DNA of 64,000 nucleotides. It comes from Phymatolithon calcareum (Eukaryota > Rhodophyta > Florideophyceae > Hapalidiales). Under the pieces are notes generated by a model that did no database searches, was not told the origin of the DNA, and saw only the letters and a list, made by a program, of their open reading frames with translations. Each line of letters begins with the position of its first letter. Positions within the stretch are counted from its first letter, which is position 1. Made by a program: the position numbers and the translations under genes. The stretch is from contig OZ345374.1 in the NCBI GenBank assembly GCA_977006965.1, positions 2,418,001 through 2,482,000 on the forward strand. Direction: 5' to 3'. Positions 17,916 to 27,140 of this stretch are shown one piece after another.

Positions 17916-18660
17916 TCAAAACAGAAGGCCGATGGACGCCCTCAGCTCCTTTGCGCTAATTTCCTGAAACGACCTCCGATAGCATTTTGGGAGCCTGGAG
18001 CTTGGCACACCTTTTTCAAGGGCATTGAGGCGCCTTTGTTCTGCATCAAGACGTAGGCGAACGTTCTTGATCTGACCGTATCTGTTCGAAGCGCGCCGAA
18101 TCCTCGCAAGAATATCCTCTGTAAAGACCATTTCAAAAATGTCAATGGGGTGCAGTTTTCTTCGGGAGGAAAACTGCTCAGCGATGATGCTTCCTTCCTT
18201 AGGGCCGATATAGTTCGCGGGTGGTATCCTTATGCCGGTCATTTCCTCCCCAATGATGACAAGTGCTGAGTGCAATGTCAAAATCTCATCTCTGTGGTCC
18301 TCTGAGTCTGCAGTCTCTTCATCCTCCTCTCCCTGTTCGAGTACGATATCCTCCGTTCCACTCTCGTCATCAGAGTCACTGGCTTCTGGCGAAGTACTCC
18401 GAGTAACCAAAGCCATATTTGAATCTGGTTCATGTCCTTCTATTTGTTGGGTGCTGATATCTCGAGTCTGCTCATGGTCTCCACTGTCAGGTGTCTCTGG
18501 AGACGAAGGATTTCGAGTAAACAAAGTCACATTTGAATCTGGTAATGATGGTTGATGTCCTTCCATGGGCTGGTTACTGATACGCCGAGTCTGCTCATGG
18601 TCTGCACTGTCTGGTGTGTCTGGAGACTTTCCTTTTCGGCCACACTTCTTCAACTCTCTG
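17916..18660 (-). pseudogene. piggyBac transposase amino-terminal domain, broken
   Basis: About 245 codons without an ATG start (upstream stop near 18685). There is a Ser/Asp/Glu-rich lead with a repeated SPETPDSGDHEQTR-like unit. Then comes HPIDIFEMVFTEDILARIRR, followed by NRYGQ and QEISAKELRASIGLLF. This is the DLFE...F...I...TN-x-Y...I-x-x-EL-x-A-x-IGLL entry of the DDE_Tnp_1_7 domain. The frame ends at 17916 right after this entry; the catalytic core is missing, so the gene is dead. A plausible amino-terminal piece lies at 24507-24734 on the other side of the inserted retroelement. Confidence 0.6.
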
Positions 18661-18754
18661 AGAGCGAATTGTTAGTTCGTAACGAGCGAACATCTTCTTC
18701 TAAAGCTGTCCCGTCCGCAGAAAATTGTGTTTCTGCCCACCGTTTTAGACGGTG

Positions 18755-18759
18755 CAACG
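18755..18759. repeat. Ty3/gypsy target-site duplication, left (5 bp)
   Basis: CAACG, repeated at 24502-24506 outside the other LTR. Confidence 0.8.
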
Positions 18760-19106
18760 TGTCACAGATCACCCGCTTCGGAGCGAAATGCAAGGCCCTG
18801 TCACGTGCAACAGGCAAGTCCAATGTTGCAAAAGGGTTGCTTTAGTGAAATGAAAGGGAAAAGGTTGGTAGTTCAGTCTCCTGTAGCTTCTCTCAGACTT
18901 GGGGTCTCTACGAACTATTTATGCGATTCAGAGGACCTCAGTTGTTGGCTTAGGTGGATGCTGTCTCGCGATCGCCATATTCGCGAGACACTGTCGTGCA
19001 CAACTGCCAGTGGCTGCTAGGTGCTGTCTGTCGATAACTATCCCCGCCTGTGTCTCCTTGGCGAAGACTAAAGCCAGGGTGGCAAGATAATGCGGGAGCT
19101 GCTCTA
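18760..19106 (-). repeat. 3' LTR (347 bp)
   Basis: Aligns over its whole length with 24155-24501, with about two transition differences (near 18766 and 18980). On the minus strand it runs from TAGAGCAG to GTGACA. The pol frame continues into it. Confidence 0.9.
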
Positions 19107-22100
19107 AACTGCCCCATTGTCGGCGGAGGACGACAATGATGAATGAGGTCCCGTGCTTTCTTGACAAGTTTCTTCTTCTTCGATTGTTGGATGAAGTCTT
19201 GTAACATTTCAGGGACGTCTTGATGGATGATATCAAGTCTTTGCCATGTGAAGTCTTTTTCATCTGGGAGGCCTAACCATCGCAGGCGCAGCCATATCTT
19301 GTCTTCTGTCTCGCCTATGCCAATAATCTCCTCAATGGTTTCAAAATTTGCTTCGGTGCGTTTAGCATGATATATCAGCTTGTCGGTAACTTTCTTGTTT
19401 CTCCAATCTTCTCTGTACAGCACTATGCGCGTTGCGTGAACTTGCTCTTCGTTCGAATGAATTAGGTCTTTGACCTTATAGACGACGTCGTTGATTTCTT
19501 CAGTTACAATGCGCGGTCCATTCCATCGAAAACTTAATTTATGCCCTTGCTTGTGTGCACGGCGCACTAGAACCAAATCACCAGCGCAAAAACTCGGTTG
19601 AATAACATTCGTCTTTGCGTTATGGGCCGCAATTTGATTAACTCGCACCGCATTCACAGTTTCTGCGGTCTGTTTGTGCATGCTGCCAATCGCTGCTTGT
19701 AACTCTTCGACGTACATGAGCTGCATTGCGCGCACCTGTGTGATGGAGCACGCACTTTGTCCATTAGGTAATGGTTCCGTAAGAAGGTTCGTCCTATTAG
19801 GAACGATGCCCGTCATGACTTCTAGCGGTGACCGGAATGTTCCATCATCTTTCTTGCCGAGGCGCTTTAGAGGCGCACTGTTGAGGAAGGATTGGATGAC
19901 CTGGACTACTGCCGGCCAATCTTGGGGGCCTCTCTTGAACTCAACAAGGAGAGCTACACATGCGCGCAGGATTTCTCGCATGCAGCGCTCAATCGTTCCG
20001 TTTGCCCAAGGGGAAGAGGCTGTAACGAAATGGTGGTGAACGAGGTAGTTCTTTGCCAGTTTGTCCATCACACGGTTCTTGAAATGTGAGCCTTGGTCAA
20101 GGCCCCATAGCTTCATAGGCGTGAAAACCTTAATCCATTCCGACAGGGCCTGCGCCGTCGAGTCGGCGTCTGCATGCTCGCACGGAACTAGCCACAGATA
20201 AGAAGAAAGGTCGTCCTTGATGACTAAAACATACTTGGGACCAGTGGAGCTCGGTCCCATGTAAAGGTAATCGAAATGCGTGAGCTCGTTCGGCTTAGTT
20301 GCATGAAACGTGTTAAGGAATGGTCTTGGAACTCGATCGCAGCTGTGTATACCAATGCAATGAATACAACGCTTGAAAAAAACGGCGACGTCCGCATTCA
20401 TCGATTTCCAATGGTAATTCGCTCGGAGATTGCTCAATGTTGATTCAACGACGCGGTGCCCAGATACTCCTGTATGCGCTATCGTGATCAGAATTAGTTG
20501 CATCTCATAGGCGTTTGAGGGAATCCATATCTTTTCATTCACATGGAATAGATTTTCCTTCTGTGGTGAGTCCTTGGGAGTTTCTGCTTTATACTTTTTC
20601 TGCAAAGCGCGTATTTCATCCAACGTTGGCCACTTGAAGTCCTTATCTGTTGTGCTCGGATTTATGTCGTACTCGCAGAGTTGAATACGGGAGATCTTGG
20701 ATTGCTGTCGATAGTCTTTCCACCAGCGTGTCAGCATATCCGCCATATCATTGAGTTCGCCCGGAACTTGTTCGATTGTGCACTGGTACTGGGACAGGTA
20801 CAATGCCCACCTCTGCACTTTAGATACAAGCTGTTGTCGCACGGACGGGTTGATTGCCGTTGGGTTGAAAATGAACAGAAGGTTTCTGTGATCTGTGTAG
20901 ACATGAGAGTCTTCGGTTGCCATGAGTAGATAGTCCATCTTGTTGAAGGTATGAAAAATTGCATATGCCTCCTTCTCGTAGGTGGACCATCCCATTTGGG
21001 TTTTCGCAAATTGTGATCCCAGAAACGCCAGCTGTTCATGATTTTGCTCGCGCTTCGGTTTGGAAAGCTCACTGGCGTCACATTGGGACACAACGCCAGA
21101 CCAGAAACGTTCAGTGCATCTGTGTGTATGCAGATAGTTTTCGAAGTGTCTGGGAACGCTAGCTAGCTTGATCGCGTTTTCGAGAGATTGTTTTAACGAC
21201 GAAAAGTCATTGTCTTCTGCTTCGCTCCATCCAAGGGAAGAGAGCTGCATACCCTTGATGCTTCTTGTGGTTCGCTTCCCGGACCTTGAGTACGCCTTCT
21301 CAATAATTGCTCGTGAGTTTTGAACTCGCTCAGCAAATTTAGGGATTGATGTGGACATCCATTGCAAGCAGTTGACGAATTGCGATATCTCTGCTGCTGT
21401 TTGTGGGTTGCTCAAATTTTTCAGTCCCTCAGAGTTACGAGGATCGAATTTGACGCCGTTGCAGTCGATAATTCGTCCACACCATTTAACTTGTTTAGCG
21501 AAGAAGATGGATTTTTTCGCGGATTCTTTGAGATTTTTCTCTCGACATATGGACATGAAGGTCCATATGCATTGCAAGAGTTCCGTTTCAGAAATGGAAT
21601 GCAGTAGAAAGTCGTCTAACCATGCTTTCAGCTGTGCTCGTAGTGCAGCGAAACAGGGCTCGACAGTTTGCTGAAAGTAGATTGCTCCGTTTCTCCCACC
21701 TTGCATAACTCTTGTCGGGATGTACGTGCCTTGGTGGGTTATGAATCCATGATATTCTTGACTCTCGCGCGCTAATGGTAGCTGCCAATATCCTCTGACG
21801 AAGTCGATCTGCGCGAAACAGGTGCTCGCGGTCAGGTCCATGAATTCAGCATGGATATTGGGCATCGCCCAGACTATCGGTATTGTTGCCGCTTTGATGG
21901 GGCGGAGGTCAAAAGTGATTCTAAATTTTGCAGCACCCGGCTTAGGTACAAGCACAGGCTCAGCAGCCCATCGGCATTGCTTCCATAGTTTGACGAAACC
22001 AAAATCTTCCAGCTTACCAACGTAGTGGGAGATGAATGTACGTTGGGCTAGGCTGTATCGTCGCGGCCTTGCAACAATTGGTCTGGCATTCGGGTTCACC

Positions 22101-23257
22101 TTGATGACCATTGGAGTTACTTTGGCTGGTGGATCGTTTCTTAGTCGCACACGCAACACATCGTCGTATTCGTGTAGCACCGCCTTTAGCTCGATGAGAC
22201 CTTCTGCTGATAAGCCGCTCGCTTCGGCGTCCTTGATTCGTTGCGCGATTTGTGCTGCCTTTTCAGCTGAGTCGTCGTCGCCGATGTCTATGTACGGCAT
22301 ATCGGAGTCTTCTTCGTCCGGTCCGCGCTGGGAGTCGTAGATTCCATCGTCATGAATTAAGCGGGCTATGCTGCCGCTGTCATAGTCTTCATCCGATAAG
22401 AGGTCAGAAAAATCTATCTCTCCGGTGTTATTGGCCGCTGCCCTCATGATTTCAGCTGTGTTCAGGCCGAGAGCCTTTAGAGCGGGCCTTCCGAGTAGAG
22501 CTTCTGTAGCCGGTTGGTTTGATACAAACCATTCTGAGTTTCGTAGTGAGAGCCATGAGCCACGCCTGCAATCGATCTTGACTTGTGCGATACTAAACTT
22601 TCGTTCGAAACTGATACGTGTACGGGTTCCATCTTCGCCGTTGAGTACTGCCCCATTGAAAATGCGGGGTGATTTGAATTTGGTAATCTTGATGTCAGCT
22701 CTCTCCTCAATGAGTTTCTCCAAGGCATCCACTGGCAACAGGTTTATCGCAGAACCGCCGTCACCGCATATTATTAGTTTGACCTTCTCCGCAAAAACGC
22801 CAACAAAACGTGTATCATCCTCTTCCTCATCGATCTGAACTTCAGCTGCGTTCGAGATGATTGATGACTGCGGGATACTTCCACTATCCGCTTTTGGGAC
22901 GCGAATTTTCTTGTCTCCATTCTTGTCGTTTCTCGCCTTCTCGCGCTGTTCGCGCTTCTTAGCCTTATGTGCTTTGATGAGACCGGGTTTCTCGTGCTCC
23001 GGACAATCCTTACAATCACTCAACCAATGTTTTAACTTCTTCTCCAAATGTGGTGGATACAGACAAAGTGGAGTTGGCCGCTCCTCGCGGTTCTGATTTT
23101 GGCCTTTGTATCGACAAGTGCCCTCGTTGTTCTGTTTCGATGAGACTTTCGTTTTGCGCTCATTAGTCAGCGCTCGGTTACATGCCTCCGCTGCCTCGAT
23201 CTGAGTCGCCTTTTGAACGTGTTCGACGTACTCGAGAAAATTCTTGGATAGTGAATC
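18950..23257 (-). CDS. pol polyprotein of the Ty3/gypsy element
   Basis: 1435 codons open in the same frame as gag, directly after the TGA at 23258-23260; there is no ATG of its own at the start. In order: a Cys/His cluster; protease-like LIICGDGGSAINLLP (DGG where DSG/DTG is usual); reverse transcriptase (FAQIDFVRGYWQLPL, LPLARESQEYHGF, WLDDFLLH at about 21602-21625); RNase H (YTDHRNLLFIF); integrase with H-H-C-C finger (HTGVSGH...CIHC), DDE-type residues in FDYLYMG, GLDQGSHF and NGTIERCMRE; and a chromodomain-like WLRLRWLGLPDEKDFTWQRL. The end overlaps the 3' LTR. The first RNase H Asp is not visible in frame (HTHRCTERFW where TDA is expected), so this copy may be inactive. Confidence 0.85.
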   Translation of the reverse strand, partial: DSLSKNFLEYVEHVQKATQIEAAEACNRALTNERKTKVSSKQNNEGTCRYKGQNQNREERPTPLCLYPPHLEKKLKHWLSDCKDCPEHEKPGLIKAHKAKKREQREKARNDKNGDKKIRVPKADSGSIPQSSIISNAAEVQIDEEEDDTRFVGVFAEKVKLIICGDGGSAINLLPVDALEKLIEERADIKITKFKSPRIFNGAVLNGEDGTRTRISFERKFSIAQVKIDCRRGSWLSLRNSEWFVSNQPATEALLGRPALKALGLNTAEIMRAAANNTGEIDFSDLLSDEDYDSGSIARLIHDDGIYDSQRGPDEEDSDMPYIDIGDDDSAEKAAQIAQRIKDAEASGLSAEGLIELKAVLHEYDDVLRVRLRNDPPAKVTPMVIKVNPNARPIVARPRRYSLAQRTFISHYVGKLEDFGFVKLWKQCRWAAEPVLVPKPGAAKFRITFDLRPIKAATIPIVWAMPNIHAEFMDLTASTCFAQIDFVRGYWQLPLARESQEYHGFITHQGTYIPTRVMQGGRNGAIYFQQTVEPCFAALRAQLKAWLDDFLLHSISETELLQCIWTFMSICREKNLKESAKKSIFFAKQVKWCGRIIDCNGVKFDPRNSEGLKNLSNPQTAAEISQFVNCLQWMSTSIPKFAERVQNSRAIIEKAYSRSGKRTTRSIKGMQLSSLGWSEAEDNDFSSLKQSLENAIKLASVPRHFENYLHTHRCTERFWSGVVSQCDASELSKPKREQNHEQLAFLGSQFAKTQMGWSTYEKEAYAIFHTFNKMDYLLMATEDSHVYTDHRNLLFIFNPTAINPSVRQQLVSKVQRWALYLSQYQCTIEQVPGELNDMADMLTRWWKDYRQQSKISRIQLCEYDINPSTTDKDFKWPTLDEIRALQKKYKAETPKDSPQKENLFHVNEKIWIPSNAYEMQLILITIAHTGVSGHRVVESTLSNLRANYHWKSMNADVAVFFKRCIHCIGIHSCDRVPRPFLNTFHATKPNELTHFDYLYMGPSSTGPKYVLVIKDDLSSYLWLVPCEHADADSTAQALSEWIKVFTPMKLWGLDQGSHFKNRVMDKLAKNYLVHHHFVTASSPWANGTIERCMREILRACVALLVEFKRGPQDWPAVVQVIQSFLNSAPLKRLGKKDDGTFRSPLEVMTGIVPNRTNLLTEPLPNGQSACSITQVRAMQLMYVEELQAAIGSMHKQTAETVNAVRVNQIAAHNAKTNVIQPSFCAGDLVLVRRAHKQGHKLSFRWNGPRIVTEEINDVVYKVKDLIHSNEEQVHATRIVLYREDWRNKKVTDKLIYHAKRTEANFETIEEIIGIGETEDKIWLRLRWLGLPDEKDFTWQRLDIIHQDVPEMLQDFIQQSKKKKLVKKARDLIHHCRPPPTMGQFRAAPALSCHPGFSLRQGDTGGDSYRQTAPSSHWQLCTTVSREYGDRETAST

Positions 23258-24160
23258 TCATCTGCCAAGGTCCTCTCTGACCTTTGCTCGCAATTGTGGC
23301 GGGAATAACGCGTCGGTGATGAATTTGATGGAGCTCTTGGGGTTATTTTGGAGATAATCTTCCATGCCGATGTCCGTTAAGATTTGGTTAAAGTCCGCGA
23401 TGAGCATATCAATACGTGATCCCGGGTCCGTGATTGACATGCAGGTTCTGAGCTTCGACATAGCTCCAGCAATATTCTTAGAGTCAAAAGGAAGTTTTTT
23501 GACTTTTTCAGCGATCTTAAGGATAGCTTCCTGCACGTCATTTGACGTTAGTTCCTTGTATCCCTTTCCAGGTGCAATCGTTGCGAATCGCCCCAGTGCA
23601 AATAGTGTCTTCTGTAATGGGCGCTTGACGGATACTTTCCAGCTCGCCATATGAATCGGAGACGCCGTGCTCTCTTGCAAGGTACGAATACGTTCCTCAT
23701 AGTCCTCGCGCTTGTCCAGGAATGCTATGACGACTTTCGGATCGAGGGAGTTTAGCACAGGGTGAGGAATTGCATTGAACATAGGCGTTGAAGAGTTACC
23801 TGCAGCTTGCGTTTCATGGCTTTGCGAAGCGGTTCCAAGTGAGTCTCTCCAGCTTACAAGACTTCCGCCGTCCGTTGTGGTTAACCTTGGGGCGTACGGA
23901 GTTGGGGAGTCATCTTCTGGGTTCATAGATTCGGTATGATTAGATCCAGCTTGGTTCTCGCTGGGTGGTATTTGGCTGATAGTGAGTTCAGAAAAAATTC
24001 GGTTAATTTCGTCAACAAGACCGGTCGTAATCTGCCTAGGATCACGTCTAACGGTTACGTTCGGAGATTCCAGGTTGTCAGGATGGTGCATTGGCGTATT
24101 CGCCTTGAAGTGAGGTGTGTGATTCTTCCTGCAGGAAAAGATATATCTGTAACGTGTCAT
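23258..24160 (-). CDS. gag-like protein of the Ty3/gypsy element
   Basis: 300 residues from ATG at 24160 to TGA at 23258-23260. It is polar at the amino end; a helical part follows (FLDKREDYEERIRTLQES near the middle, later MLIADFNQILTDIGMEDYL), as in gag capsid regions. No CCHC zinc knuckle lies before the stop. A Cys/His cluster (LCLYPPHLEKKLKHWLSDC, then CPEHEK) lies after it, in the same frame as pol. Nothing but this TGA separates gag from pol. Confidence 0.75.
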   Translation of the reverse strand: MTRYRYIFSCRKNHTPHFKANTPMHHPDNLESPNVTVRRDPRQITTGLVDEINRIFSELTISQIPPSENQAGSNHTESMNPEDDSPTPYAPRLTTTDGGSLVSWRDSLGTASQSHETQAAGNSSTPMFNAIPHPVLNSLDPKVVIAFLDKREDYEERIRTLQESTASPIHMASWKVSVKRPLQKTLFALGRFATIAPGKGYKELTSNDVQEAILKIAEKVKKLPFDSKNIAGAMSKLRTCMSITDPGSRIDMLIADFNQILTDIGMEDYLQNNPKSSIKFITDALFPPQLRAKVREDLGR

Positions 24161-24501
24161 AGATCACCCGCTTCGGAGCGAAATGCAAGGCCCTGTCACG
24201 TGCAACAGGCAAGTCCAATGTTGCAAAAGGGTTGCTTTAGTGAAATGAAAGGGAAAAGGTTGGTAGTTCAGTCTCCTGTAGCTTCTCTCAGACTTGGGGT
24301 CTCTACGAACTATTTATGCGATTCAGAGGACCTCAGTTGTTGGCTTAGGTGGATGCTGTCTCGCGATCGCCATGTTCGCGAGACACTGTCGTGCACAACT
24401 GCCAGTGGCTGCTAGGTGCTGTCTGTCGATAACTATCCCCGCCTGTGTCTCCTTGGCGAAGACTAAAGCCAGGGTGGCAAGATAATGCGGGAGCTGCTCT
24501 A
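24155..24501 (-). repeat. 5' LTR (347 bp)
   Basis: Direct partner of 18760-19106. The gag ATG (24158-24160) lies just inside its inner edge. No standard tRNA primer-binding site was recognised immediately downstream. Confidence 0.9.
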
Positions 24502-24506
24502 CAACG
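24502..24506. repeat. Ty3/gypsy target-site duplication, right (5 bp)
   Basis: CAACG, pairing with 18755-18759. Confidence 0.8.
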
Positions 24507-24734
24507 GTCTTTCTTGCAGGAAAGACTTCCCGCTGTAGGGAGTCTCAAGGATCTCAAGCAATCCTCCAATGCTTTTCCAGGCCACATCCGGTCTTTCCGT
24601 TTAGACCCTTCTGGATCCGAAAATGATGTTGATGAAGATACAGAGATGGAATCCGTTCCTACCTGCACAACGAAGGAGCGCGGAGGCTCTTCAGAGCCAT
24701 CCATCTTTGTGCTTTCCTTGCAGCGGACGTCCAA
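24507..24734 (-). pseudogene. Probable 5' coding piece of the piggyBac-like transposase
   Basis: A minus-strand frame starts with ATG at 24734 (MDVRCKESTKMDGSEEPPRS) and is Ser/Asp-rich. It runs directly into the 5' LTR of the Ty3/gypsy element. Before that insertion it would have been followed by the sequence at 18754, where a stop is soon met, so indels or an intron must be assumed. Assignment is by position. Confidence 0.35.
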
Positions 24735-25077
24735 TCCGAGAACTTGATGATGTCAAAATGTATGCGCTCTCTGTGATTCTGATGGTAAAGCTTCTGAACT
24801 GCTTCCTTCCTGTGTACGTCACTCTCTACAGTATAGATCCAACAAAACTTACTCATGCTCTGAAAAACTGCACACATAACATTCCTAAGACCCTAATGGT
24901 ACGACGAACGTAGATTAAAATGGTGCTGGGGCTCAGTAACAGCGATCAATACCCCGAAAGGTGGATTTTAAGACCCGAAATGGACTAACATTGAATTACT
25001 TTAAAAATAAAATCTGCAAAAAGTATCCACAAAATAAGAATGACCCAAACAGGACAGATTTGTCCAGAAATGGATGT

Positions 25078-25091
25078 GCAGTACGAGAGGG
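25078..25091 (-). repeat. Right terminal inverted repeat, next to TTAA
   Basis: GCAGTACGAGAGGG, followed by TTAA at 25092-25095; reverse complement of the left end with one mismatch. Confidence 0.7.
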
Positions 25092-25095
25092 TTAA

Positions 25096-25344
25096 TATGC
25101 CTCCGTGGACCTGTACGAATATTTCGGTATGATACAAGCCGGAATGTTAAGGTAGCGGGTTCCAGTCGTGTCACCGGCAAGAATTGAATAACGTTCCGCG
25201 ATCGGTAGACGGATTTCGTCGTGTAGTGGTGTGCTGCAGTACTCGCGGAAGTAGTTAAGGAGTGCCCAGAATCTATCTAGTCCAGGAGCATCGTAGAGGC
25301 CTCCAAGATGTTGAATAAATTACACTTTGGGTAACTCAGATATC
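25096..25344 (+). mobile_element. Older SINE copy (interrupted; continues at 25651-25672)
   Basis: Aligns with 25373-25638: shared blocks include ATATTTCGGTATGATACA, AGAATTGAAT, TAACGTTCCGC and AGGAGCAT. Its head is missing at the piggyBac boundary. Its own 3' end, CTGCAATAAAGAAAG at 25651-25665, lies beyond the younger SINE inserted in it. Confidence 0.65.
25333..25344. repeat. SINE target-site duplication, left (12 bp)
   Basis: AACTCAGATATC, repeated at 25639-25650. Confidence 0.85.
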
Positions 25345-25638
25345 GTCCATCTGTAGTATAGTGGTAAAACTACCTCCGCGCACCTGTGCGCATATTTCGG
25401 TATGATACAGGCAGGAATGTTGAGGTCGCCTGTTCGAGTCCTGTCACAAGCAAGAATTGAATTAACGTTCCGCAAAGGGCACACGGATGTCGCCGTGGAG
25501 TGGTGTGCAGCAGTACAAGCGCGAAGCAGATACGCGAGTACCAGGAATGGATCCATATCAGGAGCATTTAGAGGACCCCTACTAGATGTTGAAAAATGTA
25601 CACTTTGTGTAATTCGAATAACCTGCAATAAACAAACA
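25345..25638 (+). mobile_element. tRNA-headed SINE, apparently full length (294 bp)
   Basis: It starts with a tRNA-like head: A-box TAGTATAGTGG at 25354-25364 and B-box GTTCGAGTC at 25432-25440. The 78-bp distance suggests a tRNA with an intron or an insertion. The tail ends CCTGCAATAAACAAACAAA. It is flanked by an exact 12-bp duplication AACTCAGATATC. No tRNA fold can be completed (the T-stem does not pair), so it is tRNA-derived rather than a tRNA gene. The 3' end resembles that of the 45855-46633 insertion. Confidence 0.7.
25354..25440 (+). promoter_or_regulatory. Internal RNA polymerase III promoter (A and B boxes) of the SINE
   Basis: The A-box (25354-25364) fits TRGYNNARNGG at every position, and the B-box (25432-25440) fits GWTCRANNC. 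They are inferred to drive SINE transcription. Confidence 0.6.
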
Positions 25639-25650
25639 AACTCAGATATC
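25639..25650. repeat. SINE target-site duplication, right (12 bp)
   Basis: AACTCAGATATC, pairing with 25333-25344. Confidence 0.85.
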
Positions 25651-25672
25651 CTGCAATAAAGAAAGAAAAAAG

Positions 25673-26250
25673 TCCATGGTGTGATGCATGCTGAATTGTC
25701 TTACTCTTGGTAGTGTGAAAGGTCTTTGCCATCAAGCTTGTTAGCAATGGCACTTTTATAAACGGAACCTTGACCATCTCCATCTTGCAACTCGTCCAAC
25801 TGGCTGACGGTCTGAAAATATTGGGGGTTTGAACGCTCGGTTTCGACTCAGCCTAGTCGCAGACTGTTGCTGTCAGCATTGTACATGAGCTTGGCAATTT
25901 GAGCTTGCCTGTCGAGACCTCAATGACATATGATCCCGCTCCTGGTCGCACGTCGATTGCACTCGGTCACGAGGAGCATCTCTATTTCTGCACGCCTTTA
26001 ACGGACTTGACCGGAAAGCTGAAGATGATGCAGTGAGCCATCAAAGACGTCCAGGAGAGACAGGAGTCGTCCGAGCCTATTCTCCAATTTTTCAGGATTG
26101 GACCTCGCCCGTCTCGAAGCTCTTTGATCAGTTAAGGTTCCCTAGCAGGACTCTCGTAGAGCACATGCATAAAGAAGAAGGCCTACGCTGAATTCCAGGG
26201 ACGCACAGTGGAGTTCACGACTACGCAGGAGTTCCACAAATGACATAAAT
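25673..26250. other. Spacer, no recognised gene
   Basis: Mixed short frames without motifs. It is probably old element debris. Confidence 0.4.
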
Positions 26251-26254
26251 TTGT

Positions 26255-26392
26255 GAGATCCTATGTTTTTCCCTCCACCATTCTGGTGGAGCGTTTCAGT
26301 AAGCTACACAAAGGTAGGTAGTAACTGTGGAAGTCTTACCCATGTCTTCGGATGTCTATGGGGCTTTTAAATAATCTTGGATTGAAAAAAGC
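26255..26392 (+). mobile_element. LINE family A, short 3' end
   Basis: It resembles 12260-12388. ACACAAAGGTAGGTAG is shared, and the hairpin at 26331-26366 keeps its UUCG loop while the stem reads CCCAUG/UAUGGG instead of CCCAUA/UGUGGG. It ends TTTTAAATAATCTTGG. The flanking duplication was not resolved. Confidence 0.65.
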
Positions 26393-26579
26393 TAAGGCTC
26401 ACAAGATTCTTTGCCGGCACAGAGCAGAGCCGGTTATCGCATCAAAAAATGAGACTTTCGTACAAAGCAAAGAAGCTCCTTGCTCAAGTTCGACAGAATG
26501 AAGAATGAATCGGAGCCAATTGAATGATGCATCATCACCCGTTGCGCAGAAGATTTGTCGCAATTGTAGGGCTCAGGGA

Positions 26580-27140
26580 CAGGAAATTTGAAACGTGAGT
26601 ATGGAATCTATTGCAAAGACGAAAAAGAAGATCTGGAAGATGTATCAAGGGATATTGGGCATCTTAGAGAAGAAGAACACCTCAACGAAGCTCTAAAACA
26701 AGCAGAAGAAGTATGGTATCAAAAACCGGACGCATACGGGAAGCAGCAAAAATATGGGCATTGGAAGAAGAGGGACGGACAGTTAAAATCCCGGTCGACA
26801 AGCCGAATGAATACCAGGAGTGTTACGTTTTAAGGGACAGAACTGCGCGGTTGAGATGCTTGAAATTTCTTTTCAACAGAGCTCAGTCGTGGAGAAACTC
26901 AGTTTTAGCGAAGTACTTTGGGCCTGGTGCTGTGGTTGAGCTTGTTGTGCTCCAACGCACTCTACCGTGCATGAAGATGGACCAAGAAACAGAATATGAA
27001 TGCGAAAGACTCGCTCGAGCCCTCACAGGGAGAGAAATTCGGATTAAGGAGATATTAGGAGGCTAGTAGAGAGATGAATGTGGAAGACAGGGAGAAGCTG
27101 CCCTGTTAATCAAATTGAGGTTTTGGGAGCTTTTAATATA
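26580..27140 (+). mobile_element. LINE family D 3' part
   Basis: Two overlapping frames (26588-26833 and 26713-27066) carry a charged helical region (DVSRDIGHLREEEHLNEALK) and then a tail-domain variant (RLRCLKFLFNRAQSWRNSVL), laid out as in 424-1002. A frame change near 26800 breaks it. The end GGGAGCTTTTAATATAAATC matches the reversed end at 16397-16415. Confidence 0.6.

Larger units (their letters stand above)
18760..24501 (-). mobile_element. Ty3/gypsy-type LTR retrotransposon (chromodomain type), near full length
   Basis: 5742 bp on the minus strand: 5' LTR 24155-24501, gag, pol with protease, reverse transcriptase, RNase H, integrase and a chromodomain-like end, and 3' LTR 18760-19106. 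A 5-bp duplication CAACG lies at 18755-18759 and 24502-24506. The LTRs are each 347 bp and differ at about two positions, so the insertion is recent. It is inserted in the piggyBac-like element. Domain order (integrase after RNase H) places it in Ty3/gypsy rather than Ty1/copia. Confidence 0.95.
17269..25091 (-). mobile_element. piggyBac-like element with TTAA duplication, split by Ty3/gypsy
   Basis: The left end CCCCCTCGTACTGC (17269-17282) and the right end GCAGTACGAGAGGG (25078-25091) are inverted matches at 13 of 14 positions. Both abut TTAA (17265-17268, 25092-25095), the piggyBac target. Inside is a minus-strand transposase trace. Without the 5.7-kb retroelement the unit would be about 2.07 kb, likely an internally deleted copy. 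The flanks outside TTAA are themselves inverted (GGCATA-TTAA / TTAA-TATGCC). Either the element chose a palindromic site or the inverted repeats are longer than drawn. Confidence 0.7.

Noticed and set aside
17681-17959. Plus-strand 92-codon ORF as a gene
   Set aside because: It overlaps the minus-strand transposase trace, lies in the decayed part of a transposon and has no motif.
25345-25445. A functional tRNA gene
   Set aside because: A- and B-boxes are present, but the T-stem does not pair, the boxes are 78 bp apart, and the unit has a SINE tail and duplication.
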